Of a DNA stretch of 22,796 bases, positions 16,635 to 22,796 are shown one piece after another. The notes below the pieces were generated by a model that saw only the letters and a program-made list of their open reading frames with translations, ran no database searches and had not been told where the DNA came from. The translations under genes and the position numbers were made by a program. Origin of the DNA: JBAZKK01 sp041650795 (GTDB taxonomy: Bacteria > Omnitrophota > Gorgyraeia > Gygaellales > Profunditerraquicolaceae); the NCBI GenBank assembly GCA_041650795.1, contig JBAZKK010000017.1:1-22796 (forward strand). Reading direction: 5' to 3'. Each line of letters starts with the position of its first letter. The first letter of the stretch is position 1.

Positions 16635-17386
16635 GCAGATTCCCCTTTCTTTAAAAACTGCCTGTTCGCTTCTTGATAAAACTTATGTTGTCCGATATCG
16701 TACCAGCGCCCCCGGAATACGAAGGCATAGACCTCTTCCCGGCGGCGCAGCCAATCGATATAAAACCCGGTGGCGTCGTTCTTGCCTCTTTTGGAATCAA
16801 AATACTCTTTTACCAGGCCCAGCTTTGCCTTCGGGAAATAATAGAGGCACATCGCAACCAGGCTTGATTTTGGTTTCCGGGGTTTCTCCTGGAAAGCAAC
16901 AACCCTGCCGCTGGCGCTAATTCTTATCACTCCGTACCTGGTGGCCTTCGACCTGCTCCTGATGTCGTAGGCCCCGATAACCGGGGAAGGATGACTGCCC
17001 CTGGCAAACGAAAGGAAATCCTCAAGACCTCCGTCAAAAAGATTATCCCCGCCTATAACCAGAAGGTCGCTCTTCAGGCGTTTCTTGCCTACGGCAAAAT
17101 GCAGGTCGCCGATTGCGCCGCGGCGGTCGCTGTGGCTTTTGGTTAAATCATCAACCAGGCTCAGGCGCTTGCCGCAGGCGACCGATCTTGACCATTTCCT
17201 GAACTTAGAGATAAATTTGCTGTTGGTGACAACGACAATCTCGTCGATATCACTTATCCTGGCGAGCTTATCGATAATATAATCAATGATCGGCCTGCCC
17301 GCGACGCTAAGAAGAGGCTTGGGGTACTCTTTGGTCAAAGGGTATAAACGCGTAGCGTACCCAGCTGCCAGAATCAATGCCTTCAT
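16631..17386 (-). CDS. Sugar-1-phosphate nucleotidyltransferase (NDP-sugar pyrophosphorylase)
   Basis: The 251-residue protein is a GT-A-type nucleotidyltransferase that joins a sugar 1-phosphate to an NTP to give an NDP-sugar and PPi. The N-terminus has the signature LILAAGYATRLYPLT with Lys23 in YPKPLL. The metal-binding loop is IGGDNLFDGG (112-120), the sugar-binding motif is FQEKPRKP (Glu167, Lys168), and WYDIG lies near 228-232. It resembles the short RmlA/dTDP-glucose or UDP-glucose synthases without a C-terminal hexapeptide domain. The order isomerase-nucleotidyltransferase suggests use of glucose or mannose phosphate for cell-surface sugars. The base and sugar specificities cannot be told from sequence alone. 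Confidence 0.88.
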   Translation of the reverse strand: MKALILAAGYATRLYPLTKEYPKPLLSVAGRPIIDYIIDKLARISDIDEIVVVTNSKFISKFRKWSRSVACGKRLSLVDDLTKSHSDRRGAIGDLHFAVGKKRLKSDLLVIGGDNLFDGGLEDFLSFARGSHPSPVIGAYDIRSRSKATRYGVIRISASGRVVAFQEKPRKPKSSLVAMCLYYFPKAKLGLVKEYFDSKRGKNDATGFYIDWLRRREEVYAFVFRGRWYDIGQHKFYQEANRQFLKKGESA

Positions 17387-17391
17387 CCGTT

Positions 17392-18456
17392 TTAATCTTC
17401 GGCTAATTTCTTTTTTAAATAAGTCACCCGCTCCACCGGCGTAGGGTCTATGCCGTAAAGGATTGCCAGGTAGAGCGAAACAAAATCCCCGATGTAGATA
17501 AGAGAGAAAATCCGGGCAAGAAGGTCTTCCCCCTCTGAATAGATCTCGATGATGTTAGGGTCTTCCTTCAAGATAATCTCCCTGGTAATATCCATCCTTT
17601 TATTCACCCTCGGATGCACACCTTTATCCCTAAGCATTATCACCGCCAGGTTCTTAAATATCTTTGCGGGCTGCTCCCACCCCACGATCTCATTGTGGTT
17701 CATCTCCGGGAAGACGTGGCTGGAGGCCAAAGATTTGGAATTCTCGTTAAGCTGACAGCGCATGCGCGTGGCTACGGTATCAAAGTGAACCGAGGCGGAA
17801 TAAATAATAGGAAATTTGTTAACAAGCCTGCCGGCTACATATTTAGCGATATTATCCTTTGCCCCTACGAGGGGATTGAGCTTATGGCGCTTTAGACCCT
17901 CCAGCACCGCTATAGTCTTATCGATTGAAGAAGCCGCGTCCTTAATCAAGCCTAATCTCGTTAACAGGCATAGCGGTATGATGCTTAAATAACCGAGGGA
18001 GCAACGGGGAGGCAAGCCCTTGGGTATCTCAATAAAGGTAACGCCGTCTCTTAGGCAATTTTCCTTTAAGGCGCCGTTTGAGGAGATGGCAATGATACTG
18101 GCACCTTTTTTTCTGGCTTGGCTATAGGCGCTAAGGGTCTCTTCGGTATTGCCGGAATAGCTGGAGATAAAGACCAGCGTAGAGCTCCCCACATAAGCCG
18201 GCAGGTCATATTCGCGCACCACCTGCATGGGGAGGCTGCTTTCAAAATAAAGATAGGAACGCACCAGGTCGGCCCCGATTGCCGAGCCCCCCAGGCCGGC
18301 AAAAACAATGTTATTAAAATCTCTTTTGTCAAAAAGGATATTGGCTTTGGCTGCCGATTCCCGGGCAATGCCGAACTGTAATGGGAAATCCAACAGCAAC
18401 TCCCGCATTCCGGATTTGTCGAGTCTATTAATAGTAGCTGGGCTTAAACTTCTCAT
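17392..18456 (-). CDS. Bifunctional phosphoglucose/phosphomannose isomerase
   Basis: This enzyme interconverts glucose 6-phosphate, mannose 6-phosphate and fructose 6-phosphate. The 354 residues have two SIS folds. The first carries FAGLGGSAIGAD (56-61 loop) and FISSYSGNTEETL (98-106). The second carries LNENSKS (Glu238) and FPEMNHNEIVGW (His254), matching the catalytic Glu and His of the archaeal-type PGI/PMI family. It is much shorter than conventional Pgi (about 450-550) and unrelated to zinc PMI. It probably supplies fructose 6-phosphate to the PfkA encoded downstream and hexose phosphates to the adjacent nucleotidyltransferase. Its start overlaps the ptsI stop (ATGA). Confidence 0.9.
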   Translation of the reverse strand: MRSLSPATINRLDKSGMRELLLDFPLQFGIARESAAKANILFDKRDFNNIVFAGLGGSAIGADLVRSYLYFESSLPMQVVREYDLPAYVGSSTLVFISSYSGNTEETLSAYSQARKKGASIIAISSNGALKENCLRDGVTFIEIPKGLPPRCSLGYLSIIPLCLLTRLGLIKDAASSIDKTIAVLEGLKRHKLNPLVGAKDNIAKYVAGRLVNKFPIIYSASVHFDTVATRMRCQLNENSKSLASSHVFPEMNHNEIVGWEQPAKIFKNLAVIMLRDKGVHPRVNKRMDITREIILKEDPNIIEIYSEGEDLLARIFSLIYIGDFVSLYLAILYGIDPTPVERVTYLKKKLAED

Positions 18457-20204
18457 CTGTCTCCTCTTAAATTATGTTTTAATATCTGGCGCAGTTTTTC
18501 CTGGCTGAATTCCTCGACCTCTTTGCCGGTAGAAAGGGTCAGGACCTTAGTTGCGATATCCCGGGCCTCCTCCGTGCTGACGGAACGGATAAGGTATTTG
18601 ATCTCCGGCATGAGCAGCGGCGGCACGCTGAACTCGTCCAATCCCAACCCCAGGAGAACCAAGGCAAACGCCGATTCCCCCGCCATCTCTCCGCACATAC
18701 CTACCCAGATGCCGCCCTTGTGCGCGGCATCAATGACATTCTTAATCATCCTTAAGACCGCGGGGTGAGCAGGGTCATATAGGTAGGCGACCTTTTCGTT
18801 GGTGCGGTCGACGGCCAGAGAATACTGGATAAGGTCGTTTGTCCCGATGCTGAAAAAATTCACCTCCTTGGTCAAAAGGTCTGCGGTCATCGCAGCGGAG
18901 GGAACCTCTATCATCGCCCCCACCTCAATGTCCTTATCGAAGGATGCGCCGGCGGCAGTTAATTCATCTTTGACCTCTTCAAGAATGGCGTTGGCCTGTT
19001 TTAATTCCTCAACGCCTGAAATCATCGGATACATCAGTTTTAATTTGCCGTGCACCGAGGCCCTGAGTATCGCGCGCAACTGCAGCTTAAAGACATCCGG
19101 ACGCGCCAGGCAAAAACGGATGGCACGCCATCCCAGGAAAGGCTGCATCTCTTTGGGGATAGCGAACTGCGACAGGTACTTGTCGCCTCCAAGGTCAAGG
19201 GTACGAATAATCACGGAATAAGGCCTCATCTCTTCGGCAACATACTTATAGGCCTGGTAATGCTCTTCTTCCGTGGGCAGGTCCTTACGGTTCATGTAGA
19301 AATATTCGGTGCGGTAAAGACCGATACCCTGGCCTCCGTGCAGCCGCACTGCCGGGACCTCATCCGGCAACTCGATATTTGCGGAGATCTCAACCTCCTT
19401 GCCGTCCTTGGTCACTGCCGGAAGGTCCTTTACGGCCCAGAATCCTGCGGATATCCCTTTTAATTTCTCCAGCTCCTGGGCATAGAAATTGAGGGTGGCT
19501 TCGTCCGGCTCAACAATGATTACTCCCATGATTCCGTCTACGATAAGGGTATCGCCGCTCTTGATCTTGGAGGTAGCCTCTTCCGTGCCGACCACCGCGG
19601 GGATCTCCAGGGATTTCGCCATGATGGCGGTATGCGAGGTTTTTCCTCCGATATCCGTAACGAATGCCGAAACATTGCGTTTGTGCATTGCGGCGGTATC
19701 AGAAGGGGAAAGATCATGGGATACCACAACCACCTTTTCCTTTAAATCCTCCAGTACGGCCTTTTTCTTCCCCAGGAGATTCCGCAGGATCCTCTTTCCG
19801 ACATCATCAATATCCGAGATGCGCTCTTTAAGGTATTCGTCTTCGATGCGGGAGAAAACATCGATGTATTTCTTAAGGACCTGGGAGAATATATAGGCAA
19901 CGCACACCTGTTCTTTCTTTAGCCGCGAGATAACCTCCTCTATCAGGACGCGGTCCTCCAGAACCAAAAGGTGCGCATCGAAAATCTCGGCTTCTTCCTG
20001 GCCGAGGTCTCCGGCAATCCGCCTTTGGAGGTCAAGGATCTCTTTGCGCGTCTGAATGAGTGCCTCCTCAAAAAGCTGTATCTGAAGCGGTATTTCGGCC
20101 TCGGCGATAGGCTGCTTCTGGATATCAAACTCCTCTTTGCCTATCTTGAAGGCCTTGCCGATACTGATGCCGCTTGCTGCGGCTATTCCTTTTAGCTTTA
20201 TCAT
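18453..20204 (-). CDS. ptsI: PTS enzyme I (phosphoenolpyruvate-protein phosphotransferase)
   Basis: Enzyme I takes phosphate from PEP and passes it to HPr. The 583 residues include the phosphohistidine segment GGKTSHTAIMAKS (His191), the swivelling linker, and the PEP-binding barrel with GLYRTEYFYM, IIRTLDLGGDK, GAMIEVPSAA and VGMCGEMAGE (Cys504). Its length is that of a free-standing cytosolic EI, not a fused PtsP (no GAF domain) and not a multi-domain transporter. It lies eight bases after the HPr gene. No EIIB or EIIC is present in this window. Confidence 0.97.
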   Translation of the reverse strand: MIKLKGIAAASGISIGKAFKIGKEEFDIQKQPIAEAEIPLQIQLFEEALIQTRKEILDLQRRIAGDLGQEEAEIFDAHLLVLEDRVLIEEVISRLKKEQVCVAYIFSQVLKKYIDVFSRIEDEYLKERISDIDDVGKRILRNLLGKKKAVLEDLKEKVVVVSHDLSPSDTAAMHKRNVSAFVTDIGGKTSHTAIMAKSLEIPAVVGTEEATSKIKSGDTLIVDGIMGVIIVEPDEATLNFYAQELEKLKGISAGFWAVKDLPAVTKDGKEVEISANIELPDEVPAVRLHGGQGIGLYRTEYFYMNRKDLPTEEEHYQAYKYVAEEMRPYSVIIRTLDLGGDKYLSQFAIPKEMQPFLGWRAIRFCLARPDVFKLQLRAILRASVHGKLKLMYPMISGVEELKQANAILEEVKDELTAAGASFDKDIEVGAMIEVPSAAMTADLLTKEVNFFSIGTNDLIQYSLAVDRTNEKVAYLYDPAHPAVLRMIKNVIDAAHKGGIWVGMCGEMAGESAFALVLLGLGLDEFSVPPLLMPEIKYLIRSVSTEEARDIATKVLTLSTGKEVEEFSQEKLRQILKHNLRGDR

Positions 20205-20212
20205 GGCTTGGC

Positions 20213-20476
20213 TTATTCCTCTATGCTTAGGATCTTCTCCAGTTCCGCCAACGCGAGCTCAGCGTCGCTGCCTTCGATCTCCAGGATAATCCTCGCGCCT
20301 CGCTCCGCGCCCAGCATCAGGATCCCCATAATGGATTTACCGTTAACCTCTTCTTTGCCGCGGCGGATAGTAACCGCGGAATTAAACTTGTTGGCTGTCT
20401 GCACGAAGATGGCTGCCGGTCGCGCATGCAAGCCCTGCTTATTATTGATGGTCAATTTCTTCCTAATCAACGCCAC
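20213..20476 (-). CDS. ptsH: HPr phosphocarrier protein
   Basis: HPr relays phosphate from enzyme I to EIIA proteins. The 87 residues contain the active-site motif NKQGLHARPAA (His17). They also contain the regulatory serine motif NGKSIMGILML (Ser48, equivalent to Ser46 of Bacillus HPr), the target of HPr kinase/phosphorylase. Both sites are intact, so two kinds of control are possible; no hprK gene is in the window. The start codon is GTG, six bases after the yvcK stop. An AGGAG lies 12 bases before it, a longer spacing than usual, so translation may depend on coupling. A nearby TTG at codon 3 is the alternative start. Confidence 0.95.
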   Translation of the reverse strand: MALIRKKLTINNKQGLHARPAAIFVQTANKFNSAVTIRRGKEEVNGKSIMGILMLGAERGARIILEIEGSDAELALAELEKILSIEE

Positions 20477-20482
20477 CGGCTT

Positions 20483-21748
20483 CTAGGTCTCCTCTATAAA
20501 ACCAAAAATGATACTGGCGAGCTTTTCAGGATTATGCCTGATAAGGCCGTTCTCGGAAATCACGAGGTTGTCTTCAAGCACCCGGTATCCCATCTTCTTT
20601 ATATTATCTATGTCATTTACCACAGGATAGGAACCCTCCTGGGCATAACGCTCCAGGATATCACGCGGTATGCCGACGTTATTGACTATGCAGTATTCAA
20701 AGATACGCTGGTGCGTATGGTTAATAAAGGTGCGGATGTGGTCCGATACCCGGTAACCCTCGGTCTCACCCGGCTGCGTCATTATATTGCACACGTAGAT
20801 CTTGATGGCTGCGGAAGCGACGACGGCCTCAGAGATATCCTTGATTAAAAGATTGGGCAGGATGCTGGTATAGAGAGAGCCCGGACCTAATATGATAACC
20901 CCTGCTTCCTCAATGGCCCTGATTGCCTCGGGGTTGGCTGCCGGATAAGCCGGCTTTAAGGCCACCCTTTCGATAGCCTTGTGCACCTTGGGGATCTTAT
21001 TTTCGCCTTCCGTAACAGTGCCGTCGTTATGGTGCGCTACCAAAACCACGTTATCTAAGGTAGACGGTATCACCTGCCCTTTAAGCGCCAGTACCTTGCT
21101 GGTCTCTCGGATCGCCTTTTCGAAGTCTCCGGTCAACTGGGTCATCACTGTGATAAAGAGGTTGCCGAAATTATGACCTGATAAATCAGACCCCTTGCCG
21201 AAACGGAACTGAAATAAGTCGCGCATCAGTGCGGGGGCATCCGCCAAGGCCACCAGGCAATTACGTATATCTCCCGGCGGCAGGATGTCAAACTGTTCAC
21301 GAAGCCTCCCCGATGAACCGCCATCGTCGGCAACCGTCACGATTGCGCTGATATTAGAGGAATATTCCTTGATGCCGCTGAGTAACACCGATAACCCCGT
21401 GCCTCCGCCGACCACTACCACCTTCGGCCCCCTGCCAAGCTGCCTCCTTTGATAAAGGATATCCACCAACTGGGCATCCCTGGAAGGCATGAAGGCTGCG
21501 ACCAAAGAGCGCATCAGGTTTTTAATCCCCAGGATTAAAATAATAATCCCGCAGATTAATACTACCGCATAAAGGAACCTGACTACCCAGTATTCCTGGG
21601 TATTGAGATTTCCTGAGCCGATTACAATCAGGATGACGCCGAAGCTGCCGAGACCTATCCAGCGTTTTATCCCCATGCCGGGGGAGAGCCACTTGAAGAA
21701 ACCCCTAAAGCGCAAAAGGTTGTCCTTTAGCTCAAATCTTTTTTTCAT
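20483..21748 (-). CDS. yvcK: YvcK/CofD-like gluconeogenesis factor with N-terminal membrane anchor
   Basis: YvcK-family proteins bind UDP-sugars and control carbon use and cell-wall synthesis in Firmicutes and Actinobacteria. The conserved core starts at VVVVGGGTGLSVLLSG (GGGTG at 114-118), with TVADDGGSSGRLRE (141-151), PPGDIRNCLVAL and ILGPGSLYTSILPNLL. The protein is 421 residues long, about 100 more than Bacillus YvcK. The extra length is an N-terminal region with two hydrophobic segments (about 30-46 and 54-75), so the core is probably tethered to the inner face of the membrane. The ATG overlaps the end of the EIIA gene by 17 nt. HPr follows, which recalls the yvcK-crh neighbourhood in Bacillus. 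CofD itself is unlikely, as no F420 genes are visible. Confidence 0.93.
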   Translation of the reverse strand: MKKRFELKDNLLRFRGFFKWLSPGMGIKRWIGLGSFGVILIVIGSGNLNTQEYWVVRFLYAVVLICGIIILILGIKNLMRSLVAAFMPSRDAQLVDILYQRRQLGRGPKVVVVGGGTGLSVLLSGIKEYSSNISAIVTVADDGGSSGRLREQFDILPPGDIRNCLVALADAPALMRDLFQFRFGKGSDLSGHNFGNLFITVMTQLTGDFEKAIRETSKVLALKGQVIPSTLDNVVLVAHHNDGTVTEGENKIPKVHKAIERVALKPAYPAANPEAIRAIEEAGVIILGPGSLYTSILPNLLIKDISEAVVASAAIKIYVCNIMTQPGETEGYRVSDHIRTFINHTHQRIFEYCIVNNVGIPRDILERYAQEGSYPVVNDIDNIKKMGYRVLEDNLVISENGLIRHNPEKLASIIFGFIEET

Positions 21749-22202
21749 CTTCCTGGGTAATAATCCTTATTACCACATTGGCATCGGCCGAGGCCTTGAG
21801 GCTGTCGCGGAAATATTTGTCTTTCAACAGCCGCGATATGCGCGCTAGGGCCTTAAGGTGCGGGCCGGCGGAATCCTGGGGAGCCAATAACAAAAAGAAG
21901 ATGTAGACCATTTCGCCGTCAAGGGAATCAAAATCCACCCCGTTCTTGGATAATCCGAAGGCCGCCACCAGTTTCTTGATATATTCGGACTTGGCGTGCG
22001 GTATGGCCACGCCCTGCCCGATAGCGGTAGAGCCCAAAGACTCTCTGGTCATGAGGGCATCGATAAGCTTTGAGCGCTTGTCCTTTTCAACCTCTCCAGA
22101 GCTTATAAGGACATCCACGAGTTCCTTCATTATATCCTCTTTCTTTGTGGATTTTAAATCCGTAGTGATTGCCTTGATTGATAAAAAATCCGTGATTTTC
22201 AT
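21732..22202 (-). CDS. ptsN: PTS EIIA domain protein, fructose/nitrogen type (PtsN-like)
   Basis: The 156-residue single-domain protein belongs to the EIIA fructose/mannitol/Ntr family. The phosphohistidine motif TAIGQGVAIPHAK (His69) and the GPHLKALARISRLLKD helix are diagnostic. Free-standing EIIA of this kind, without EIIB or EIIC, is usually regulatory (EIIA-Ntr) and reports the phosphorylation state of the PTS rather than importing sugar. A good ribosome-binding site, AAAAGGAG at 22211-22218, sits eight bases before the ATG. It is the first protein gene after the tRNA cluster, 57 bases from the end of tRNA-Gly, so it may be read from a promoter in that region. Confidence 0.93.
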   Translation of the reverse strand: MKITDFLSIKAITTDLKSTKKEDIMKELVDVLISSGEVEKDKRSKLIDALMTRESLGSTAIGQGVAIPHAKSEYIKKLVAAFGLSKNGVDFDSLDGEMVYIFFLLLAPQDSAGPHLKALARISRLLKDKYFRDSLKASADANVVIRIITQEDEKKI

Positions 22203-22259
22203 AACCGCCTCTCCTTTTCCCGTGGCTTTTTTAGGGTAAGTTGGTTGTTATTACAGCAC

Positions 22260-22336
<77 letters not shown>

Positions 22337-22382
22337 AATATCTATCGTCTATCCCGCAATACCTTTAAGCGCGGGGTACTGC

Positions 22383-22388
22383 ATTATA
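22383..22388 (-). promoter_or_regulatory. Candidate -10 element upstream of tRNA-Gly and ptsN
   Basis: The minus strand reads TATAAT here, a perfect consensus -10 hexamer, about 47 bases before tRNA-Gly. No good -35 hexamer stands 16-18 bases upstream. The 132-nt tRNA-Leu to tRNA-Gly spacer is the only sizeable gap before the PTS genes other than the 57-nt one before ptsN, so a promoter here would drive tRNA-Gly and the array. Weak evidence from one element. Confidence 0.25.
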
Positions 22389-22401
22389 TATCTAGCGCGC
22401 A

Positions 22402-22430
22402 GCGGCGAGATCCCGATGGATGTCCGCCGC
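22402..22430. repeat. Nested inverted repeat in the tRNA-Leu/tRNA-Gly spacer
   Basis: An outer 6-bp GC stem (22402-22407 with 22425-22430) encloses an inner 4-bp stem (22410-22413 with 22418-22421) around a 4-nt loop. No T-run follows on either strand, so it is not a standard terminator. It may be a tRNA-processing structure or a small palindromic repeat. The rest of the 22337-22468 spacer shows no gene. Confidence 0.5.
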
Positions 22431-22468
22431 GGCGTCGTCCTTTGTGTTTGTCTATTTCGGTTATCCAG

Positions 22469-22550
22469 TGGGCGGAAGAGGATTTGAACCTCCAAGGGTT
22501 ACCCCAATAGCTCCTAAGGCTATCGCGTATGCCAATTCCGCCATCCGCCC
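22469..22550 (-). tRNA. tRNA-Leu (anticodon UAG)
   Basis: The acceptor GGGCGGA (22544-22550) pairs with TCCGCCC (22470-22476). The anticodon stem ATAGC/GCTAT holds the loop CTTAGGA, so the anticodon is TAG (reads CUN leucine codons). A long variable arm follows, as expected for class II tRNA-Leu, and the T-loop is TTCAAAT. The discriminator is A at 22469. CCA is not encoded. Length is 82 nt. Confidence 0.96.
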
Positions 22551-22569
22551 TTTAAAGAGGCAGAATATA

Positions 22570-22604
22570 AAATAATTCAGTGAGCCACCCGCGACTCGAA
22601 CGCG
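22570..22604 (-). repeat. 35-nt exact copy of the tRNA-Lys 3' end plus downstream flank
   Basis: Bases 22570-22604 are identical to 22720-22754, exactly 150 bp apart. The shared block holds 11 nt of sequence downstream of tRNA-Lys, the discriminator, the acceptor 3' strand and all but one base of the T-arm. Beyond 22604 the sequence no longer resembles a tRNA, and no matching 5' half is present. This is a tRNA fragment, not a second gene. Confidence 0.9.
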
Positions 22605-22719
22605 TCGCTTCGCTCTCCAAAGGGGCTCTGCCCCTATGGCGCTCGTCTTCGCCTCGCTGTTACCCCGAAAGCGCGGCGGGAATCCTTCCCCCGCACCCCC
22701 TTGGCGTTCTCGTCTTGGG
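22605..22719. other. 115-nt GC-rich insert between the two tRNA-Lys 3'-end copies
   Basis: No credible gene lies here. A strong hairpin is present (arms 22621-22626 and 22630-22635, loop TCT, with a further 3-bp outer pairing). It is flanked by two similar CGTC/TTCGC-rich stretches. Spurious open frames cross it only because it is GC-rich. It could be a small palindromic element or the remnant of something larger that entered the tRNA-Lys 3' end. Confidence 0.5.
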
Positions 22720-22730
22720 AAATAATTCAG

Positions 22731-22796
22731 TGAGCCACCCGCGACTCGAACGCGGCACACCCACCTTAAAAGGGTGGTGCTCTACCAGATGAGCTA
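22731..22796 (-). tRNA. tRNA-Lys (anticodon UUU), 5' acceptor strand beyond window
   Basis: The D-arm GCTC...GAGC, anticodon stem CCACC/GGTGG with loop CTTTTAA (anticodon TTT), T-arm CCGCG-TTCGAGT-CGCGG and 3' acceptor strand GTGGCTC with discriminator A are all visible. The window ends at tRNA position 8, so the 5' seven bases are not seen; they should read close to GAGCCAC. CCA is not encoded. Its last 24 nt and 11 nt of flank recur at 22570-22604. Confidence 0.93.

Noticed and set aside
16631..16640. SAM riboswitch before metK
   Set aside because: metK overlaps the upstream gene by 4 nt, leaving no leader for a riboswitch.
22203..22259. Terminator between tRNA-Gly and ptsN
   Set aside because: A short A-run is visible on the minus strand but no stable GC hairpin precedes a T-run in the direction of transcription.
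22461..22760. Minus-strand open frame of 99 codons with a repeated RVRVAGGSLNYF peptide
   Set aside because: It runs through tRNA-Leu, the tRNA-Lys 3' end and its duplicated copy. The peptide repeat simply reflects the 35-nt DNA repeat.
22580..22792. Plus-strand open frame of 70 codons
   Set aside because: It is antisense to tRNA-Lys and the duplicated fragment, with no recognisable protein features.

Overview
The window reads as one chromosomal stretch of an uncultivated Gram-negative, probably anaerobic bacterium. The style (tightly packed genes, a membrane HD-GYP protein, a type IV prepilin peptidase, a YvcK/PTS cluster, an E. coli-type DHAD) would suit Candidatus Omnitrophota or a related PVC-type lineage. 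That placement is inference from gene content and protein style only. Every supported gene lies on the minus strand, so transcription runs from high to low coordinates: 20 protein genes and three tRNA genes with no convincing gene on the plus strand.

In transcription order, the right end (22796 to 22260) carries tRNA-Lys(UUU), cut by the window edge, then tRNA-Leu(UAG) and tRNA-Gly(GCC). A 35-nt exact copy of the 3' end of tRNA-Lys and its flank lies 150 bp downstream of the gene. Next comes a phosphotransferase-type cluster: a PtsN-like EIIA, a membrane-anchored YvcK/CofD-like protein, HPr and enzyme I (22202 to 18453). No EIIB or EIIC sugar permease is present, so it looks regulatory rather than transport-related. 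It runs directly into sugar-phosphate metabolism: a bifunctional phosphoglucose/phosphomannose isomerase and a sugar-nucleotide nucleotidyltransferase. Then come metK and ahcY (SAM synthesis and S-adenosylhomocysteine removal), phosphofructokinase and a long class II aldolase.

The left half carries branched-chain amino acid synthesis, ilvD-ilvB-ilvN-(HD-GYP gene)-ilvC-leuA. This is followed by aroE (shikimate), a prepilin peptidase, malQ (4-alpha-glucanotransferase) and the start of a HAD phosphatase or phosphomutase. From the first PTS gene to the left edge, neighbouring genes overlap or lie within about 36 nt of each other. The only exception is the 134-nt ilvC-leuA gap, which holds two abutting copies of a ~57-nt double-hairpin unit. 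The layout could be one very long transcript or several closely spaced operons.

Most worth a second look are the permease-less PTS/YvcK module heading a central-metabolism array, the GAF/HD-GYP receptor embedded between ilvN and ilvC, the tandem double-hairpin unit beside the leuA ribosome-binding site, and the tRNA-Lys 3'-end duplication. At residue level, the phosphofructokinase has GGNGT instead of GGDGS, and the ketol-acid reductoisomerase has an acidic cofactor loop that lacks the usual basic residue. I saw no CRISPR array, transposase, phage gene or defence system.
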